A stretch of 64,000 nucleotides of DNA from Micromonospora sp. PLK6-60 (GCF_019890675.1 NZ_JAIOAA010000016.1:62001-126000), one strand, 5' to 3'; positions 29,884-39,509 are shown, counted from the first letter of the stretch. Numbers and translations: made by a program. Notes: a model not told the origin generated them from the sequence alone.

Positions 29884-32800
29884 ATGGGGCTGCGTACCTT
29901 CATCGAAGGTTGGCCGGTGTACCGGCAACTCACCGGGACCGACCCGCTCGGCCGCGGCGCCGCCGCCCAGTCCGGTCACAGCGCGGCGCTCACCGCGCGC
30001 ACCGAGACCGCCGACAGCATGGCCCGCTCGATCTGCCCGTACTGCGCGGTGGGCTGCGGGCAGCGGGTGTACGTCAAGGACGGCCAGGTCAGCCAGATCG
30101 AGGGCGACCCGGACAGCCCGATCTCCCGGGGCCGGCTCTGCCCGAAGGGCTCGGCCAGCAAGAGTCTGGTCACCAGCCCGCTGCGGCAGACCAAGGTGCG
30201 CTACCGCCGGCCGTACGGGACGGAGTGGGAGGATCTCGACCTCGACGTCGCGCTCGACATGATCGCCGACCGGATTCTCGCCGCCCGCGACGAGACCTGG
30301 GAGGACGTCGACGACAAGGGCCGGCCGCTCAACCGCACGCTGGGCATCTCCAGCCTGGGCGGGGCGACGCTGGACAACGAGGAGAACTACCTCATCAAGA
30401 AGCTGTTCACGGCGATGGGGGCACTCCAGATCGAGAACCAGGCCCGCATTTGACACTCCGCCACCGTCCCCGGTCTGGGGGCCAGCTTCGGTCGCGGTGG
30501 TGCGACGGACTTCCAGCAGGACGTCGCCAACGCTGACGTCATCGTCATCCAGGGCTCGAACATGGCCGAGGCCCACCCGGTGGGCTTCCAGTGGGTGATG
30601 GAGGCCAAGCGCCGCGGCGCCAAGGTCTTCCACGTCGACCCCCGGTTCACCCGGACCAGCGCGGTCGCCGACACCTACCTGCCGATCCGGGCCGGTACGG
30701 ACATCGCGCTGCTCGGTGGGGTGGTCAACTACATCCTCAGCAACGAGCTCGACTTCCGGGAGTACGTGCTGGCGTACACCAACGCCGCCACGATCATCAG
30801 CGAGAAGTTCGTCGACGCCGACGACGGCGACGGCTTCTTCTCCGGCTTCGACCCGGAGACCGCCAGCTACGTGCAGGACAGCTGGCAGTACGAGGGGCAC
30901 GAGGGGGATTCCGGCAGCGGGCACACCGCGAAGGAACGGGAGACCGCGGCCGGCCTGCGGCACGAGTCGCACGGCGCCCAGGTGCACGGGGAGACCCAAC
31001 GCGACGAGACGCTGCAGCACCCGCGCTGCGTCTACCAGATCCTCAAGCGGCACTTCGCCCGCTACACCCCGGAGATGGTGGAGCGGGTCTGCGGCATCCC
31101 GCAGGACAAGTTCCTGGAGCTGGCCCGCGCCTGGACGGAGAACTCCGGGCGGGAGCGCACCGGGGTGCTGATCTACTCGGTGGGCTGGACCCAGCACTCC
31201 GTCGGTGTGCAGTACATCCGCACCGGCGCGATCATCCAGTTGCTGCTGGGCAACATGGGTCGCCCCGGCGGCGGCGTGCTGGCGCTGCGCGGGCACGCCA
31301 GCATCCAGGGTTCGACCGACATCCCGACCCTGTTCAACCTGCTGCCCGGCTACCTGCCCATGCCGCACCACGCCGACCACCCGACCCTCGACGACTGGGT
31401 CAACAGCATCCGCCACCCGGGGCACAAGGGTTTCTGGGGCAACGCCCGGTCGTACGCGGCCAGCCTGCTCAAGGCGTACTGGGGGGACGCGGCGACGCCG
31501 GAGAACGACTTCTGTTACGGCTACCTGCCGCGGATGACCGGCGACCACGGCACCTACCAGCAGGTGCTGAACATGATCGACGACAAGGTCAAGGGTTACT
31601 TCCTGCTCGGCCAGAACCCGGCGGTCGGCTCGGCGCACGGCCGGGCCCAACGGCTGGGCATGGCCAACCTCGACTGGCTGGTCGTCCGAGACCTGTTCAT
31701 GATCGAGAGCGCCACGTTCTGGCAGAACGGCCCGGAGGTGGAAACGGGCGAGATCGTCCCGCGGGAGTGCCGGACGGAGGTGTTCTTCCTGCCCGCCGCC
31801 TCGCACGTGGAGAAGGAGGGCACGTTCACCCAGACCCAGCGGCTGCTGCAGTGGCGGGAGAAGGCCGTCGACCCGCCGGGCGACGCCCGCTCCGAGTTGT
31901 GGTTCTTCTATCACCTCGGGCTCAAGCTGCGGGAGAAGCTGGCGCGCTCCGACAAGCCGCGCGACCGGGCGCTGCTCGACCTGGCCTGGGACTACCCCAC
32001 GCACGGTCCGCTCGCCGAGCCGAGCGCCGAGGCGGTGCTGCGCGAGATCAACGGGTACGACGTGACCACCGGCCGGCCGCTGGCCTCGTTCGCCGAGGCG
32101 AAGGACGACGGCTCGACCGCCGTGGGCTGCTGGATCTACTCCGGGGTGTACGCCGAGGGCGTCAACCAGGCGGCCCGCCGCAAGTCGCGGCACGAGCAGG
32201 ACTGGGTCGCCGCCGAGTGGGGCTGGGCCTGGCCGGCGAACCGGCGCATCCTGTACAACCGCGCCTCCGCCGACCCGCAGGGCCGGCCGTGGAGCGACCG
32301 GAAGAAGTACATCTGGTGGGACGACGAGAAGGGCGAGTGGACCGGCTACGACGTGCCGGACTTCGAGAAGACGAAGCCGCCGTCGTACCGCCCGCCGCCG
32401 GACGCCTCCGGCCCGGCGGCCCTCGCCGGGGACGACCCGTTCGTCATGCAGGCCGACGGGAAGGGCTGGCTGTACGCGCCCAGCGGCGTGCTCGACGGCC
32501 CGCTGCCGACCCACTACGAGCCGGCCGAGTCGCCGGTGCGTAACCCGCTGTACGGGCAGCAGGCCAACCCCACCCGCAAGGTGTACGACCACCCGGTGAA
32601 CTCGGTGAACCCGAGCCCGCCGCAGCAGCACAGTGCGGTCTACCCGTACGTGTTCACGGTCAGCCGGCTCACCGAGCACCACACCGCCGGCGGCATGAGC
32701 CGGACGGTGCGGCCGCTGGCCGAGTTGCAGCCGGAGATGTTCGTCGAGGTGTCACCGGAGTTGGCCGCCGAGGCGGGGCTGGCCCACCTGGGCTGGGCGC

Positions 32801-33183
32801 ACCTGATCAGCGGGCGGGCGGTGATCGAGGCGAAGGTGCTGGTCACCGACCGGCTCACCCCGCTGCGGGTCGACGGGCGGGTGATCCACCAGCTCTGGCT
32901 GCCGTACCACTTCGGCTTCGAGGGCCTGGTCACCGGCGACTCCGCCAACGACCTGTTCGGCATCACCCTCGACCCGAACGTGCTGATCCAGGAGAGCAAG
33001 GTCGGCACCTGTGACATCCGCCCGGGCCGCCGGCCGACCGGGGCGGGGTTGGTGGACCTGGTCGACGACTACCGGCGTCGCGCCGGGATCCCGCCCGGCC
33101 ACGGGACGCCACCGCAGCTCACCACCGAGGTCCGCCATCCGGCCGGGCCGAGCGACGACGGGCCGAGGGAGCAGCCACGATGA
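29884..33183 (+). CDS. fdhG: selenocysteine-containing formate dehydrogenase, catalytic subunit
   Basis: A 1099-residue molybdopterin/tungstopterin enzyme when the in-frame TGA at 30451-30453 is read as selenocysteine (residue 190, in ENQARI-U-HSATVPGLG). The N-terminal [4Fe-4S] site is CPYCAVGC (Cys51, 54, 58) with Cys86 in RLCPKG. Sec and the following His are the catalytic pair of FDHs. The C-terminal domain has NPAVGSAHGRAQRLGMANL and VYPYVFTVSRLTEHHTAGGM. No Tat motif is seen, suggesting a cytoplasmic-facing enzyme anchored by the other subunits. ATG at 29884 has GGAGGAGG 8 nt upstream. A SECIS hairpin follows the TGA, and selC, selA and selB lie 2.5 kb downstream. The stop overlaps the next start (ATGA). 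A caller ignoring Sec would split it in two. Confidence 0.95.
30451..30500 (+). promoter_or_regulatory. UGA selenocysteine codon with bacterial SECIS element
   Basis: The TGA at 30451-30453 is followed by a hairpin whose apical part is CCCC-GGTCT-GGGG (30468-30480). The loop GGTCT is the one in the Escherichia coli fdhF SECIS, and the distance from TGA to the loop (18 nt) is also the same as in fdhF. Flanking bases (CCACCG at 30461-30466 and CGGTGG near 30497) can extend the stem. SelB is expected to bind this loop to deliver Sec-tRNA. Confidence 0.9.
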
Positions 33184-34373
33184 TTCCCGACGCCAACAGC
33201 CTGTACGGTCCCCTCGACCCGGCGCCGGACGCCGGCTGGGCCGAGGCCGGGCCCCGGATGGGCTTCTTCACCGACACCAGCGTCTGCATCGGCTGCAAGG
33301 CGTGCGAGGTGGCCTGCAAGGAGTGGAACGGCGTCCCGGACGCCGGCTTCGACCTGCTGGGCATGTCCTACGACAACACCGGCGCGCTGACCGCCAACTC
33401 GTGGCGGCACGTGGCGTTCATCGAGCAGCCCCGGCCGGCCGGGCACCGTACCCCGCCGTTCGCCGGCAATCCGACCGGCGCCCCGGTCAGCGCCGACGCG
33501 GCGGCGGTGGGTGCGGGCACGGGCGGCCCGAGCGGCACCGTGCCGGGCGTCCCGCCGGGGGACCCGGACGCCGCCGCCCGGATGGTCACCGGCCCGACCG
33601 CCCCGACCACCGGGAACGGCACCGTGGGGGCACCGGCGGGCGCGAACGGCACCGCGGCCGTTGGGAACGGCACACCGGAAGCGCCGGCCAACGCGATCGG
33701 CGCACCCCCGGCCGGCACGGCGGGCAACGGCGCGAACGGCAGCCAGTTCCTCGGCATGCCCGGCGCCCAGCCGCCCGGGCGGGGCACCGGCGCGGAGGGC
33801 CGGGCCGACTTCCGCTGGCTGATGATGTCCGACGTGTGCAAGCACTGCACCCACGCGGCCTGCCTGGACGTCTGCCCGACCGGTTCGCTGTTCCGGACCG
33901 AGTTCGGCACCGTCGTGGTGCAGGAGGACATCTGCAACGGCTGCGGCTACTGCATCTCCGCCTGCCCGTACGGGGTGATCGACCAGCGCAAGGGGGACGG
34001 CCGGGCGTGGAAGTGCACGCTCTGCTACGACCGGCTGGGCGCCGGGCAGACCCCGGCGTGCGCGCAGGCCTGCCCCACCGAGTCCATCCAGTACGGCCCG
34101 CTCGACGAGTTGCGCGAACGCGCCGCCCAGCGGGTCGCCACGCTGCACGAGCGGGGCGTGCCGGAGGCCCGGCTCTACGGCCACGACCCGACCGACGGGG
34201 TGGGCGGCGACGGCGCGTTCTTCCTGCTGCTCGACGAGCCCGAGGTGTACGGCCTGCCCCCGGACCCGGTGGTCACCACCCGGGACCTGCCGAAGATGTA
34301 CAAGCGGGCCGGGTTGGCCGCGCTGGCCATGGTGGCGGCTGCCGTCGCCGCGTTCGTCGGAGGTAACTCGTGA
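33180..34373 (+). CDS. formate dehydrogenase iron-sulfur (beta) subunit
   Basis: A 397-residue ferredoxin-like electron-transfer subunit. Four Cys clusters are seen: CIGCKACEVACKEWNG (residues 36-51), CKHCTHAACLDVCPTG (from 220), CNGCGYCISACPYG and CTLCYDRLGAGQTPACAQAC. These bind four [4Fe-4S] centres that carry electrons from the catalytic subunit. The C-terminus has a single membrane helix (AGLAALAMVAAAVAAFVGG) as in FdnH-type subunits. Unusually, residues about 88-208 are a low-complexity Gly/Ala/Pro/Thr/Asn insertion between clusters 1 and 2 (for example AVGNGTPEAPANAIGAPPAG). Start and stop overlap both neighbours (ATGA, GTGA). Confidence 0.92.
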   Translation: MIPDANSLYGPLDPAPDAGWAEAGPRMGFFTDTSVCIGCKACEVACKEWNGVPDAGFDLLGMSYDNTGALTANSWRHVAFIEQPRPAGHRTPPFAGNPTGAPVSADAAAVGAGTGGPSGTVPGVPPGDPDAAARMVTGPTAPTTGNGTVGAPAGANGTAAVGNGTPEAPANAIGAPPAGTAGNGANGSQFLGMPGAQPPGRGTGAEGRADFRWLMMSDVCKHCTHAACLDVCPTGSLFRTEFGTVVVQEDICNGCGYCISACPYGVIDQRKGDGRAWKCTLCYDRLGAGQTPACAQACPTESIQYGPLDELRERAAQRVATLHERGVPEARLYGHDPTDGVGGDGAFFLLLDEPEVYGLPPDPVVTTRDLPKMYKRAGLAALAMVAAAVAAFVGGNS

Positions 34374-35608
34374 GTCCGGACCGCCCACCGGTCGGCGCCC
34401 TGTTCCGCCGGTTCCGGGAGCGGCTCGCCGCCGGGGCCGACCGCGCCCCGGACGACCGGGCCGCCGAGGAGGACGCCGCCGGCAGCCGGGCCGCCGCGGA
34501 CCGCCACGCCGACCGGGCCACCGGCAGCGGGGCGGGCGTGGCCCGCTCCGACGCCGGTGCGGCCCGGGCAGGCCTGGCGCAGCCGCCCCGGGACGTCGCG
34601 CCGACCGACCGGCGACGCGGTGGTGGGCGGCGAAAGGGCGGCGGCGAGCAGCTCACGGTGCCACCCGCCGAGTTCACCTCCTACTACGGGCGGCCGGTGC
34701 TGAAGGCACCGGTGTGGCAGTGGGACATCGCCGCGTACCTGTTCACCGGTGGCCTCGCCGCCGGCTCGTCGCTGCTGGCCGCCGGCGGGCAGCTCACCGA
34801 CCGGCCGGCGCTGCGCCGCGCCGGCCGGGTCACCTCGCTGGCGGCGGTGGGCGCCAGCGCCGTCTTCCTGGTCCATGACCTGGGCCGGCCGTCCCGGTTC
34901 CACCACATGCTGCGGGTGGCGAAGCTGACCTCCCCGATGTCGGTGGGCACCTGGATCCTCAGCGCCTTCGGTCCGGCCGCCGGCGTGGCCGCGATCGCCG
35001 AGGCGGCGCCGTGGCTCCCCGAGCGGGGCGTGCTCGGCGTGGGCCGGCGGCTGCTGCCCCCGGTGGGGCACGCCGCCGGGCTGGTCGCCGCCGCCACCGC
35101 GCCGGCGCTGGCCACGTACACCGGGGTGCTGCTCGCCGACACCGCCGTGCCGTCCTGGCACGAGGCGTACCCGGAGCTGCCGGTCATCTTCGCGGGCAGC
35201 GCGCTGGCCAGCGGCGCCGGCGTGGGCCTGATCGCCGCGCCGGCCGACCAGGCCGGGCCGGCCCGCCGCCTCGCCGTGGCCGGCGCGGCCCTGGAGTTGT
35301 GGGGTGCGCACCGGGTGGAGAACCGGCTGGGCCTGCTCAGCGAGCCCTACACGACCGGCCGGGCGGGGCGGCTGCTGCGGGCCGGGCGGGCGCTCACCGC
35401 GGCCGGCGTGGCCGGGGCGCTGGTCGGCCGGCGCAGCCGGGTGCTGTCCGTGCTTTCCGGCGGCGCGCTGCTCGCCGCGTCGGTCTGCACCCGGTTCGGC
35501 ATCTTCCACGGCGGGGTCGCCTCGGCGAAGGACCCGAAGTACACGGTCGTGCCGCAGCGGGAGCGCGTCGAGCGGCGGCGTTCCCACCCGGAGGAGTCCG
35601 TCTCCTGA
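34370..35608 (+). CDS. NrfD-like membrane subunit of formate dehydrogenase
   Basis: A 412-residue protein. The first ~105 residues are an Arg/Ala/Asp-rich, probably disordered extension. From PAEFTSYYGRPVLKAPVWQW onward it has about eight hydrophobic helices with NrfD/PsrC-type segments (AAYLFTGGLAAGSSLLAAGG, LVHDLGRPSRFHHMLRV and SPMSVGTWILSAFG). In such complexes this subunit passes electrons to or from the quinone pool in the membrane. GTG at 34370 overlaps the beta-subunit stop (GTGA). The gene ends 46 bp before the tRNA-Sec, so selC may be read through from the operon. Confidence 0.88.
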   Translation: MSPDRPPVGALFRRFRERLAAGADRAPDDRAAEEDAAGSRAAADRHADRATGSGAGVARSDAGAARAGLAQPPRDVAPTDRRRGGGRRKGGGEQLTVPPAEFTSYYGRPVLKAPVWQWDIAAYLFTGGLAAGSSLLAAGGQLTDRPALRRAGRVTSLAAVGASAVFLVHDLGRPSRFHHMLRVAKLTSPMSVGTWILSAFGPAAGVAAIAEAAPWLPERGVLGVGRRLLPPVGHAAGLVAAATAPALATYTGVLLADTAVPSWHEAYPELPVIFAGSALASGAGVGLIAAPADQAGPARRLAVAGAALELWGAHRVENRLGLLSEPYTTGRAGRLLRAGRALTAAGVAGALVGRRSRVLSVLSGGALLAASVCTRFGIFHGGVASAKDPKYTVVPQRERVERRRSHPEESVS

Positions 35609-35653
35609 CCCTCACCGCAGCGGGCGGTGATCGCATGTGGTTAAGTGCGGGGT

Positions 35654-35749
35654 GGAGGCGTTCGGGCGGCTGGTGCCCCTCCCGGTCTTCAAAACCGGTG
35701 TGGTCCGGAATCCGGGCCAGGCGGGTTCGATTCCCGTCCGTCTCCGCCA
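35654..35749 (+). tRNA. selC: tRNA-Sec (anticodon UCA)
   Basis: A 96-nt gene with encoded CCA (35747-35749) and discriminator G (35746). The anticodon stem CCGGT/ACCGG closes loop CTTCAAA with anticodon TCA. The long variable arm pairs GGTCCGG with CCGGGCC over AAT. The 5' acceptor strand GGAGGCG pairs with CGTCTCC. The combined acceptor plus T helix spans 13 positions, as expected for Sec tRNA; if split 8+5 the eighth pair is T-C, whereas 7+6 pairs fully with wobbles. It decodes the UGA in the formate dehydrogenase gene with SelB. Confidence 0.95.
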
Positions 35750-35771
35750 GGCAACCTGTGGAGTTGACGCG

Positions 35772-37076
35772 ATGCCCGACGGCACGGCCGACCCTCGGCG
35801 GCGCGTCCCGCGCACCGACACGCTGCTCGCCGACCCCACCCTCGCCGCCGCCGTGGCCGCGCTCGGCCGCGACCGGGTGAAGGCCGCGATCACCGCGGCC
35901 CAGGACCGGGCCCGGCGCGCCGAGATCACCCCGGAGCAGGTACGCGACGCCGCCGTCGCCGCCCTGCCCGGAAGTACGCCCCGGGCGGTGCTCAACGCCA
36001 CCGGCGTCGTGCTGCACACCAACCTCGGCCGGGCCGCCCTGTCGGCCACCGCCGTGGACGCGGTGGTGGCCGCCGCCGGGCACACCGACGTGGAACTCGA
36101 CCTGGCCACCGGCCGCCGGGCCCGGCGCGGCCGGGACGCGCTCGCCGCGCTCGCCGCCGCCGTGCCCGACGCCGGGGCGGTGCACGTGGTCAACAACGGC
36201 GCCGCCGCCCTGGTCCTCGCCGCCACCGCCCTCGCCGTGGACCGCGAGATCGTGGTCAGTCGGGGCGAGCTGGTCGAGATCGGCGACGGGTTCCGCCTGC
36301 CCGACCTGCTGGCCAGCACCGGCGCCCGGCTGCGCGAGGTCGGCACCACCAACCGCACCACCCTCGACGACTACGCTGCGGCGATCGGCCCGCGCACCGG
36401 CTTCGTGCTCAAGGTGCACCCGTCGAACTTCCTGGTCACCGGCTTCACCTCGGCGGTGCCGGTACGCCGGCTCGCCACCCTCGGCGTGCCCGTGGTGGCC
36501 GACATCGGCTCCGGGCTGCTCGCCCCGGACCCGCTGCTGCCCGACGAGCCGGACGCGGCGGGCACGCTGCGCGCCGGCGCGCATCTGGTGACCGCCAGCG
36601 GTGACAAGCTGCTCGGCGGACCCCAGGCCGGTCTGCTGCTCGGCACGGCGGAGCTGGTCGAGCGGCTGCGCCGGCACCCCCTGGCGCGGGCGCTGCGGGT
36701 GGACAAGCTCACCCTGGCGGCGCTGGCCGGCACCCTGCACGGGGCGGACACCCCCACCCGGGTCGCCCTGCACGCCGATCCCGCGACGCTGCGCGAGCGG
36801 GCCGAGCGGCTGCGCGACGCGCTCGGCGACGACGGCCGCAAGGCGGAGGTGACCCCGTGCGCGTCCGTGGTCGGCGGCGGCGGCGCCCCCGGCGTCGAGC
36901 TGGACTCGTGGGCGCTGAGCCTGCCCGCCCGGTACGCCGAGCCGCTGCGCGTCGGCGCGCCGCCGGTGCTCGGCCGGGTGGTCCGCGGCCGGCTCCTGCT
37001 CGACCTGCGCTGCGTGCCGCCGGCCGCCGACGACCTGCTGCGGGCGGCGGTGCTGCGGGTGCCGGGGGAGGGCTGA
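35772..37076 (+). CDS. selA: L-seryl-tRNA(Sec) selenium transferase SelA
   Basis: A 434-residue PLP enzyme that converts seryl-tRNA(Sec) to selenocysteyl-tRNA(Sec) using selenophosphate. Family motifs are LNATGVVLHTNLGRA, VNNGAAALVLA, SRGELVEIGDGFRLPDL, EVGTTNRT and KVHPSNF followed by ADIGSGLL. The PLP lysine is Lys279 in TASGDKLLGGPQAG. Length fits bacterial SelA (about 450 residues). ATG at 35772 is 22 nt after the tRNA-Sec CCA end and belongs to the same cluster; no strong Shine-Dalgarno is visible. It is followed by selB after 3 nt. Confidence 0.95.
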   Translation: MPDGTADPRRRVPRTDTLLADPTLAAAVAALGRDRVKAAITAAQDRARRAEITPEQVRDAAVAALPGSTPRAVLNATGVVLHTNLGRAALSATAVDAVVAAAGHTDVELDLATGRRARRGRDALAALAAAVPDAGAVHVVNNGAAALVLAATALAVDREIVVSRGELVEIGDGFRLPDLLASTGARLREVGTTNRTTLDDYAAAIGPRTGFVLKVHPSNFLVTGFTSAVPVRRLATLGVPVVADIGSGLLAPDPLLPDEPDAAGTLRAGAHLVTASGDKLLGGPQAGLLLGTAELVERLRRHPLARALRVDKLTLAALAGTLHGADTPTRVALHADPATLRERAERLRDALGDDGRKAEVTPCASVVGGGGAPGVELDSWALSLPARYAEPLRVGAPPVLGRVVRGRLLLDLRCVPPAADDLLRAAVLRVPGEG

Positions 37077-37079
37077 GCC

Positions 37080-38846
37080 GTGTGGGTCGTCGCCACCGCC
37101 GGGCACGTCGACCACGGCAAGTCGACGCTGGTCCGGGCGCTGACCGGGATGGAACCGGACCGGTGGGCGGAGGAACGCCGCCGGGGCATGACCATCGACC
37201 TCGGTTTCGCCTGGACCGCGCTGCCCTCCGGCGGCACCGTGGCCTTCGTCGACGTGCCGGGGCACGAGCGGTTCGTGCCGAACATGCTCGCCGGGGTCGG
37301 CCCGGTGCCGGCCGCGATGCTGGTGGTCGCCGCGGACGAGGGCTGGATGCCGCAGTCCGCCGAGCACCTGGCCGCGCTGCACGCCCTGGGTGTCGCGCAC
37401 GGGCTGCTGGTGGTGACCCGCGCCGACCTGGCCGACCCGGCGCCGGCGCTGGCCCAGGCCCGCGCGGAGATCGCCGCGACCTCCCTCGGTGAGGTGCCGG
37501 CGGTGGCGGTGAGCGGCGTCACCGGTGCCGGCCTGCCCGAGCTGCGGGCCGCCCTGGACCGGCTGGTCGCCGGGCTGCCCGACCCGGCCCGGGACGCGCC
37601 GGTGCGGCTCTGGGTGGACCGGGCGTTCACCATCCGGGGCAGCGGCACGGTGGTCACCGGCACCCTCGGCGGCGGCCGGCTGCGCGTCGGCGACCAGTTG
37701 GACCTGGCCGGCACCGGCGAGCCGGTCCGGGTCCGTGGCCTGCACTGCCTGGGCACCGCCCGCGACGAGGTGGCCGCGGTGGCCCGGGTGGCGGTGAACC
37801 TGCGGGGGGTGTCCCGGGACCGGCTGGCCCGCGGGGAGGCGCTGCTGACCCCCGGCCGGTTCCACCGCACCGACCTGCTGGACGTGCGGCTCGCCGGCGA
37901 TCCGGCCGCCGACCTGCCCGCCACGCTGACCCTGCACGTCGGCGCGGCCGCCGTCGCGGCCCGGGTCCGCCCGCTGGGCCCGGACACCGTACGGCTGCGC
38001 CTGGCCCGGCCGCTGCCGCTGCTCATCGGCGACCGGGCGGTGCTGCGCGACCCCGGCCGGCACCACGTGGCCGGCGGGGTGACCGTGCTGGACGTGGCCC
38101 CACCGCCGCTGGCCCGGCGCGGCGCGGCCGTCGCCCGCGCGAAGGCCCTCGCGGAGCTGGACGGCCGCCCCGACCTGGCCGGTGAGCTGCGCCGCCGGCT
38201 CCTGGTCCGGGCCGGCGACCTGACCCGGATGGGCGTGCCGGTGAGCACGCCACCGGTGGCCGGTGACTGGCTGGCCGACCCGACGCACTGGCGGCGGCTC
38301 GCCGGCCGGCTCACCGCGGAGGTCAGCCGGTACGCCCGCGAGCACCCGCTGGAGCCCGGCGTCCCGGTGGAGGCGCTGCGGCACCGCCTCGACCTGCCCG
38401 ACCGGGCCCTGGTGGCGGCGCTGCTCACCCCGCCGCTGCGGCTGCGCGCCGGCCGGGTCACCGCCGCGGCGGTGGACGCGCTGCCCGAGCCGGTGTCCCG
38501 GGCCGTCGCCCGGTTACGCGCCGAGTTCGGCGACCGCCCGTTCCGCGCGCCGGAGGCCGAGCGCCTGGCCGACCTCGGCCTGGGGCCCCGGGAGATCGGC
38601 GCGGCGGTCCGGGCGGGCGCGCTGCTGCGGCTGGCGGAGAACGTGGTGCTGCTGCCCGGGGCGGTCGACGACGCGGTGCGGGTGCTGGCCCGGCTGCCGC
38701 AGCCGTTCACGCTCAGCGCCGCCCGGCAGGCCCTGGACACCACCCGCCGGGTGGCGGTGCCGCTGCTGGAGCTGCTGGACCGGCGCGGCGCTACCCGCCG
38801 GCTGCCCGACGACGCCCGCGAGGTGGTCACCGGCCCGTCGGCGTGA
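37080..38846 (+). CDS. selB: selenocysteine-specific elongation factor SelB
   Basis: A 588-residue translational GTPase. The N-terminal G domain has the P-loop AGHVDHGKSTLVRALTG, the switch segment MTIDLGFAWT, DVPGHERF and VVTRADL. Domains 2-3 follow (about residues 175-340), and the C-terminal third contains winged-helix repeats that bind the SECIS hairpin (for example EVSRYAREHPLEPGVPVEAL and LSAARQALDTTRRVAVPLLE). It delivers Sec-tRNA(Sec) to the UGA in the formate dehydrogenase mRNA. The GTG start at 37080 lies 3 nt after the selA stop, so the genes are co-translated. Confidence 0.95.
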   Translation: MWVVATAGHVDHGKSTLVRALTGMEPDRWAEERRRGMTIDLGFAWTALPSGGTVAFVDVPGHERFVPNMLAGVGPVPAAMLVVAADEGWMPQSAEHLAALHALGVAHGLLVVTRADLADPAPALAQARAEIAATSLGEVPAVAVSGVTGAGLPELRAALDRLVAGLPDPARDAPVRLWVDRAFTIRGSGTVVTGTLGGGRLRVGDQLDLAGTGEPVRVRGLHCLGTARDEVAAVARVAVNLRGVSRDRLARGEALLTPGRFHRTDLLDVRLAGDPAADLPATLTLHVGAAAVAARVRPLGPDTVRLRLARPLPLLIGDRAVLRDPGRHHVAGGVTVLDVAPPPLARRGAAVARAKALAELDGRPDLAGELRRRLLVRAGDLTRMGVPVSTPPVAGDWLADPTHWRRLAGRLTAEVSRYAREHPLEPGVPVEALRHRLDLPDRALVAALLTPPLRLRAGRVTAAAVDALPEPVSRAVARLRAEFGDRPFRAPEAERLADLGLGPREIGAAVRAGALLRLAENVVLLPGAVDDAVRVLARLPQPFTLSAARQALDTTRRVAVPLLELLDRRGATRRLPDDAREVVTGPSA

Positions 38847-38901
38847 TGCCGTCGCCGGCAAGCCGCCCGCGCCGGCCCGGACGATCACCTACCGTGACGC
38901 C

Positions 38902-39099
38902 ATGGATCCTTCGGCGGTATGGCGGGACAAGAACCACCGCTGGCGGATCGAGGCGTACCGGGCGCCGGACCTGCGGTTCGCCATCTTCGCCACGAACGGG
39001 CCGACGGAGTCGGCGCCGCTGTGGCTGTTCGGCATGGCGGCGCTGGCCCGCTGGCTGATGACGCACGCCATCTCGCTGGACGACCTGGAGAGCGACTGA
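38902..39099 (+). CDS. small conserved hypothetical protein
   Basis: A 65-residue protein beginning MDPSAVWRDKNHRWRIEAYR with FAIFATNGPTESAPLWLFGM in the middle and an acidic tail ISLDDLESD. I recognise no domain. TACCGT (38890-38895) stands 6 nt before the ATG, the leaderless-type arrangement seen at neighbouring genes. It may be a separate transcription unit after selB. Confidence 0.65.
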   Translation: MDPSAVWRDKNHRWRIEAYRAPDLRFAIFATNGPTESAPLWLFGMAALARWLMTHAISLDDLESD

Positions 39100-39165
39100 C
39101 CCGGTCGGGTGAACGGGTGCCGAAAAACCGGCGGGCCCGGCGGGTGCGCTCGTACGGTCCGGGGC

Positions 39166-39348
39166 GTGAGGGACCGAGGCACACGAAAAGTCCTGGCCGT
39201 GCTCGCCGGCCTCGCGGTGATCTACTTCGCCGTCACCGGCCGCAGCAGCGACGAGCGGGGGATCTCCGGTGGCGTGGTGGTGCTCGCCCTGCTGGCGTCG
39301 CTGCTGGTGTGGCACCTGACCAAGCCGGGGAACAAGCCGGTCGACTAG
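39166..39348 (+). CDS. small two-helix membrane protein
   Basis: A 60-residue protein from the GTG at 39166. Hydrophobic segments are VLAVLAGLAVIYFAV (residues about 8-22) and GGVVVLALLASLLVWHL (about 34-50), so two membrane helices are likely. TACGGT (39153-39158) lies 7 nt before the GTG. Its TAG stop (39346-39348) lies inside the CTAG that flanks a MITE-like insertion. Function unknown. Confidence 0.65.
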   Translation: MRDRGTRKVLAVLAGLAVIYFAVTGRSSDERGISGGVVVLALLASLLVWHLTKPGNKPVD

Positions 39349-39509
39349 GCCCTGTCCTGCCGATCATTGCCGGGCTGCGGCGGGCCCAGACGGCGACCGG
39401 CGGCGTTGTCGGTTCGTCCGGATACACCACCGGTATCCGGACGAACCGCCGCCTTGCCGGACCGCCGCCTGGACCGCGCCTCGCACCGACATGATCGACA
39501 GGACAGGGC
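39349..39509. mobile_element. 161-bp MITE-like element with CTAG duplication
   Basis: The element has 19-bp terminal inverted repeats (GCCCTGTCCTGCCGATCAT at the left; the right end differs by one base) and is flanked by direct CTAG copies (39345-39348 and 39510-39513). An internal palindrome (GGTTCGTCCGGATAC and its complement) near the centre makes the whole element a long imperfect hairpin. No transposase is encoded. The ends and CTAG target resemble those of IS5-group insertion sequences in actinomycetes, so it is probably mobilised in trans. It lies between two convergent genes, both of which stop in the CTAG. Confidence 0.85.

Noticed and set aside
29884..30453. Formate dehydrogenase gene broken by a stop codon (pseudogene)
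   Set aside because: The TGA lies at the known Sec position, a SECIS hairpin follows at the right distance, and selC/selA/selB are adjacent.
35394..38384. 996-residue open frame on the minus strand across selA and selB
   Set aside because: It is antisense to two genes with strong family motifs; long chance frames are expected at this GC content.
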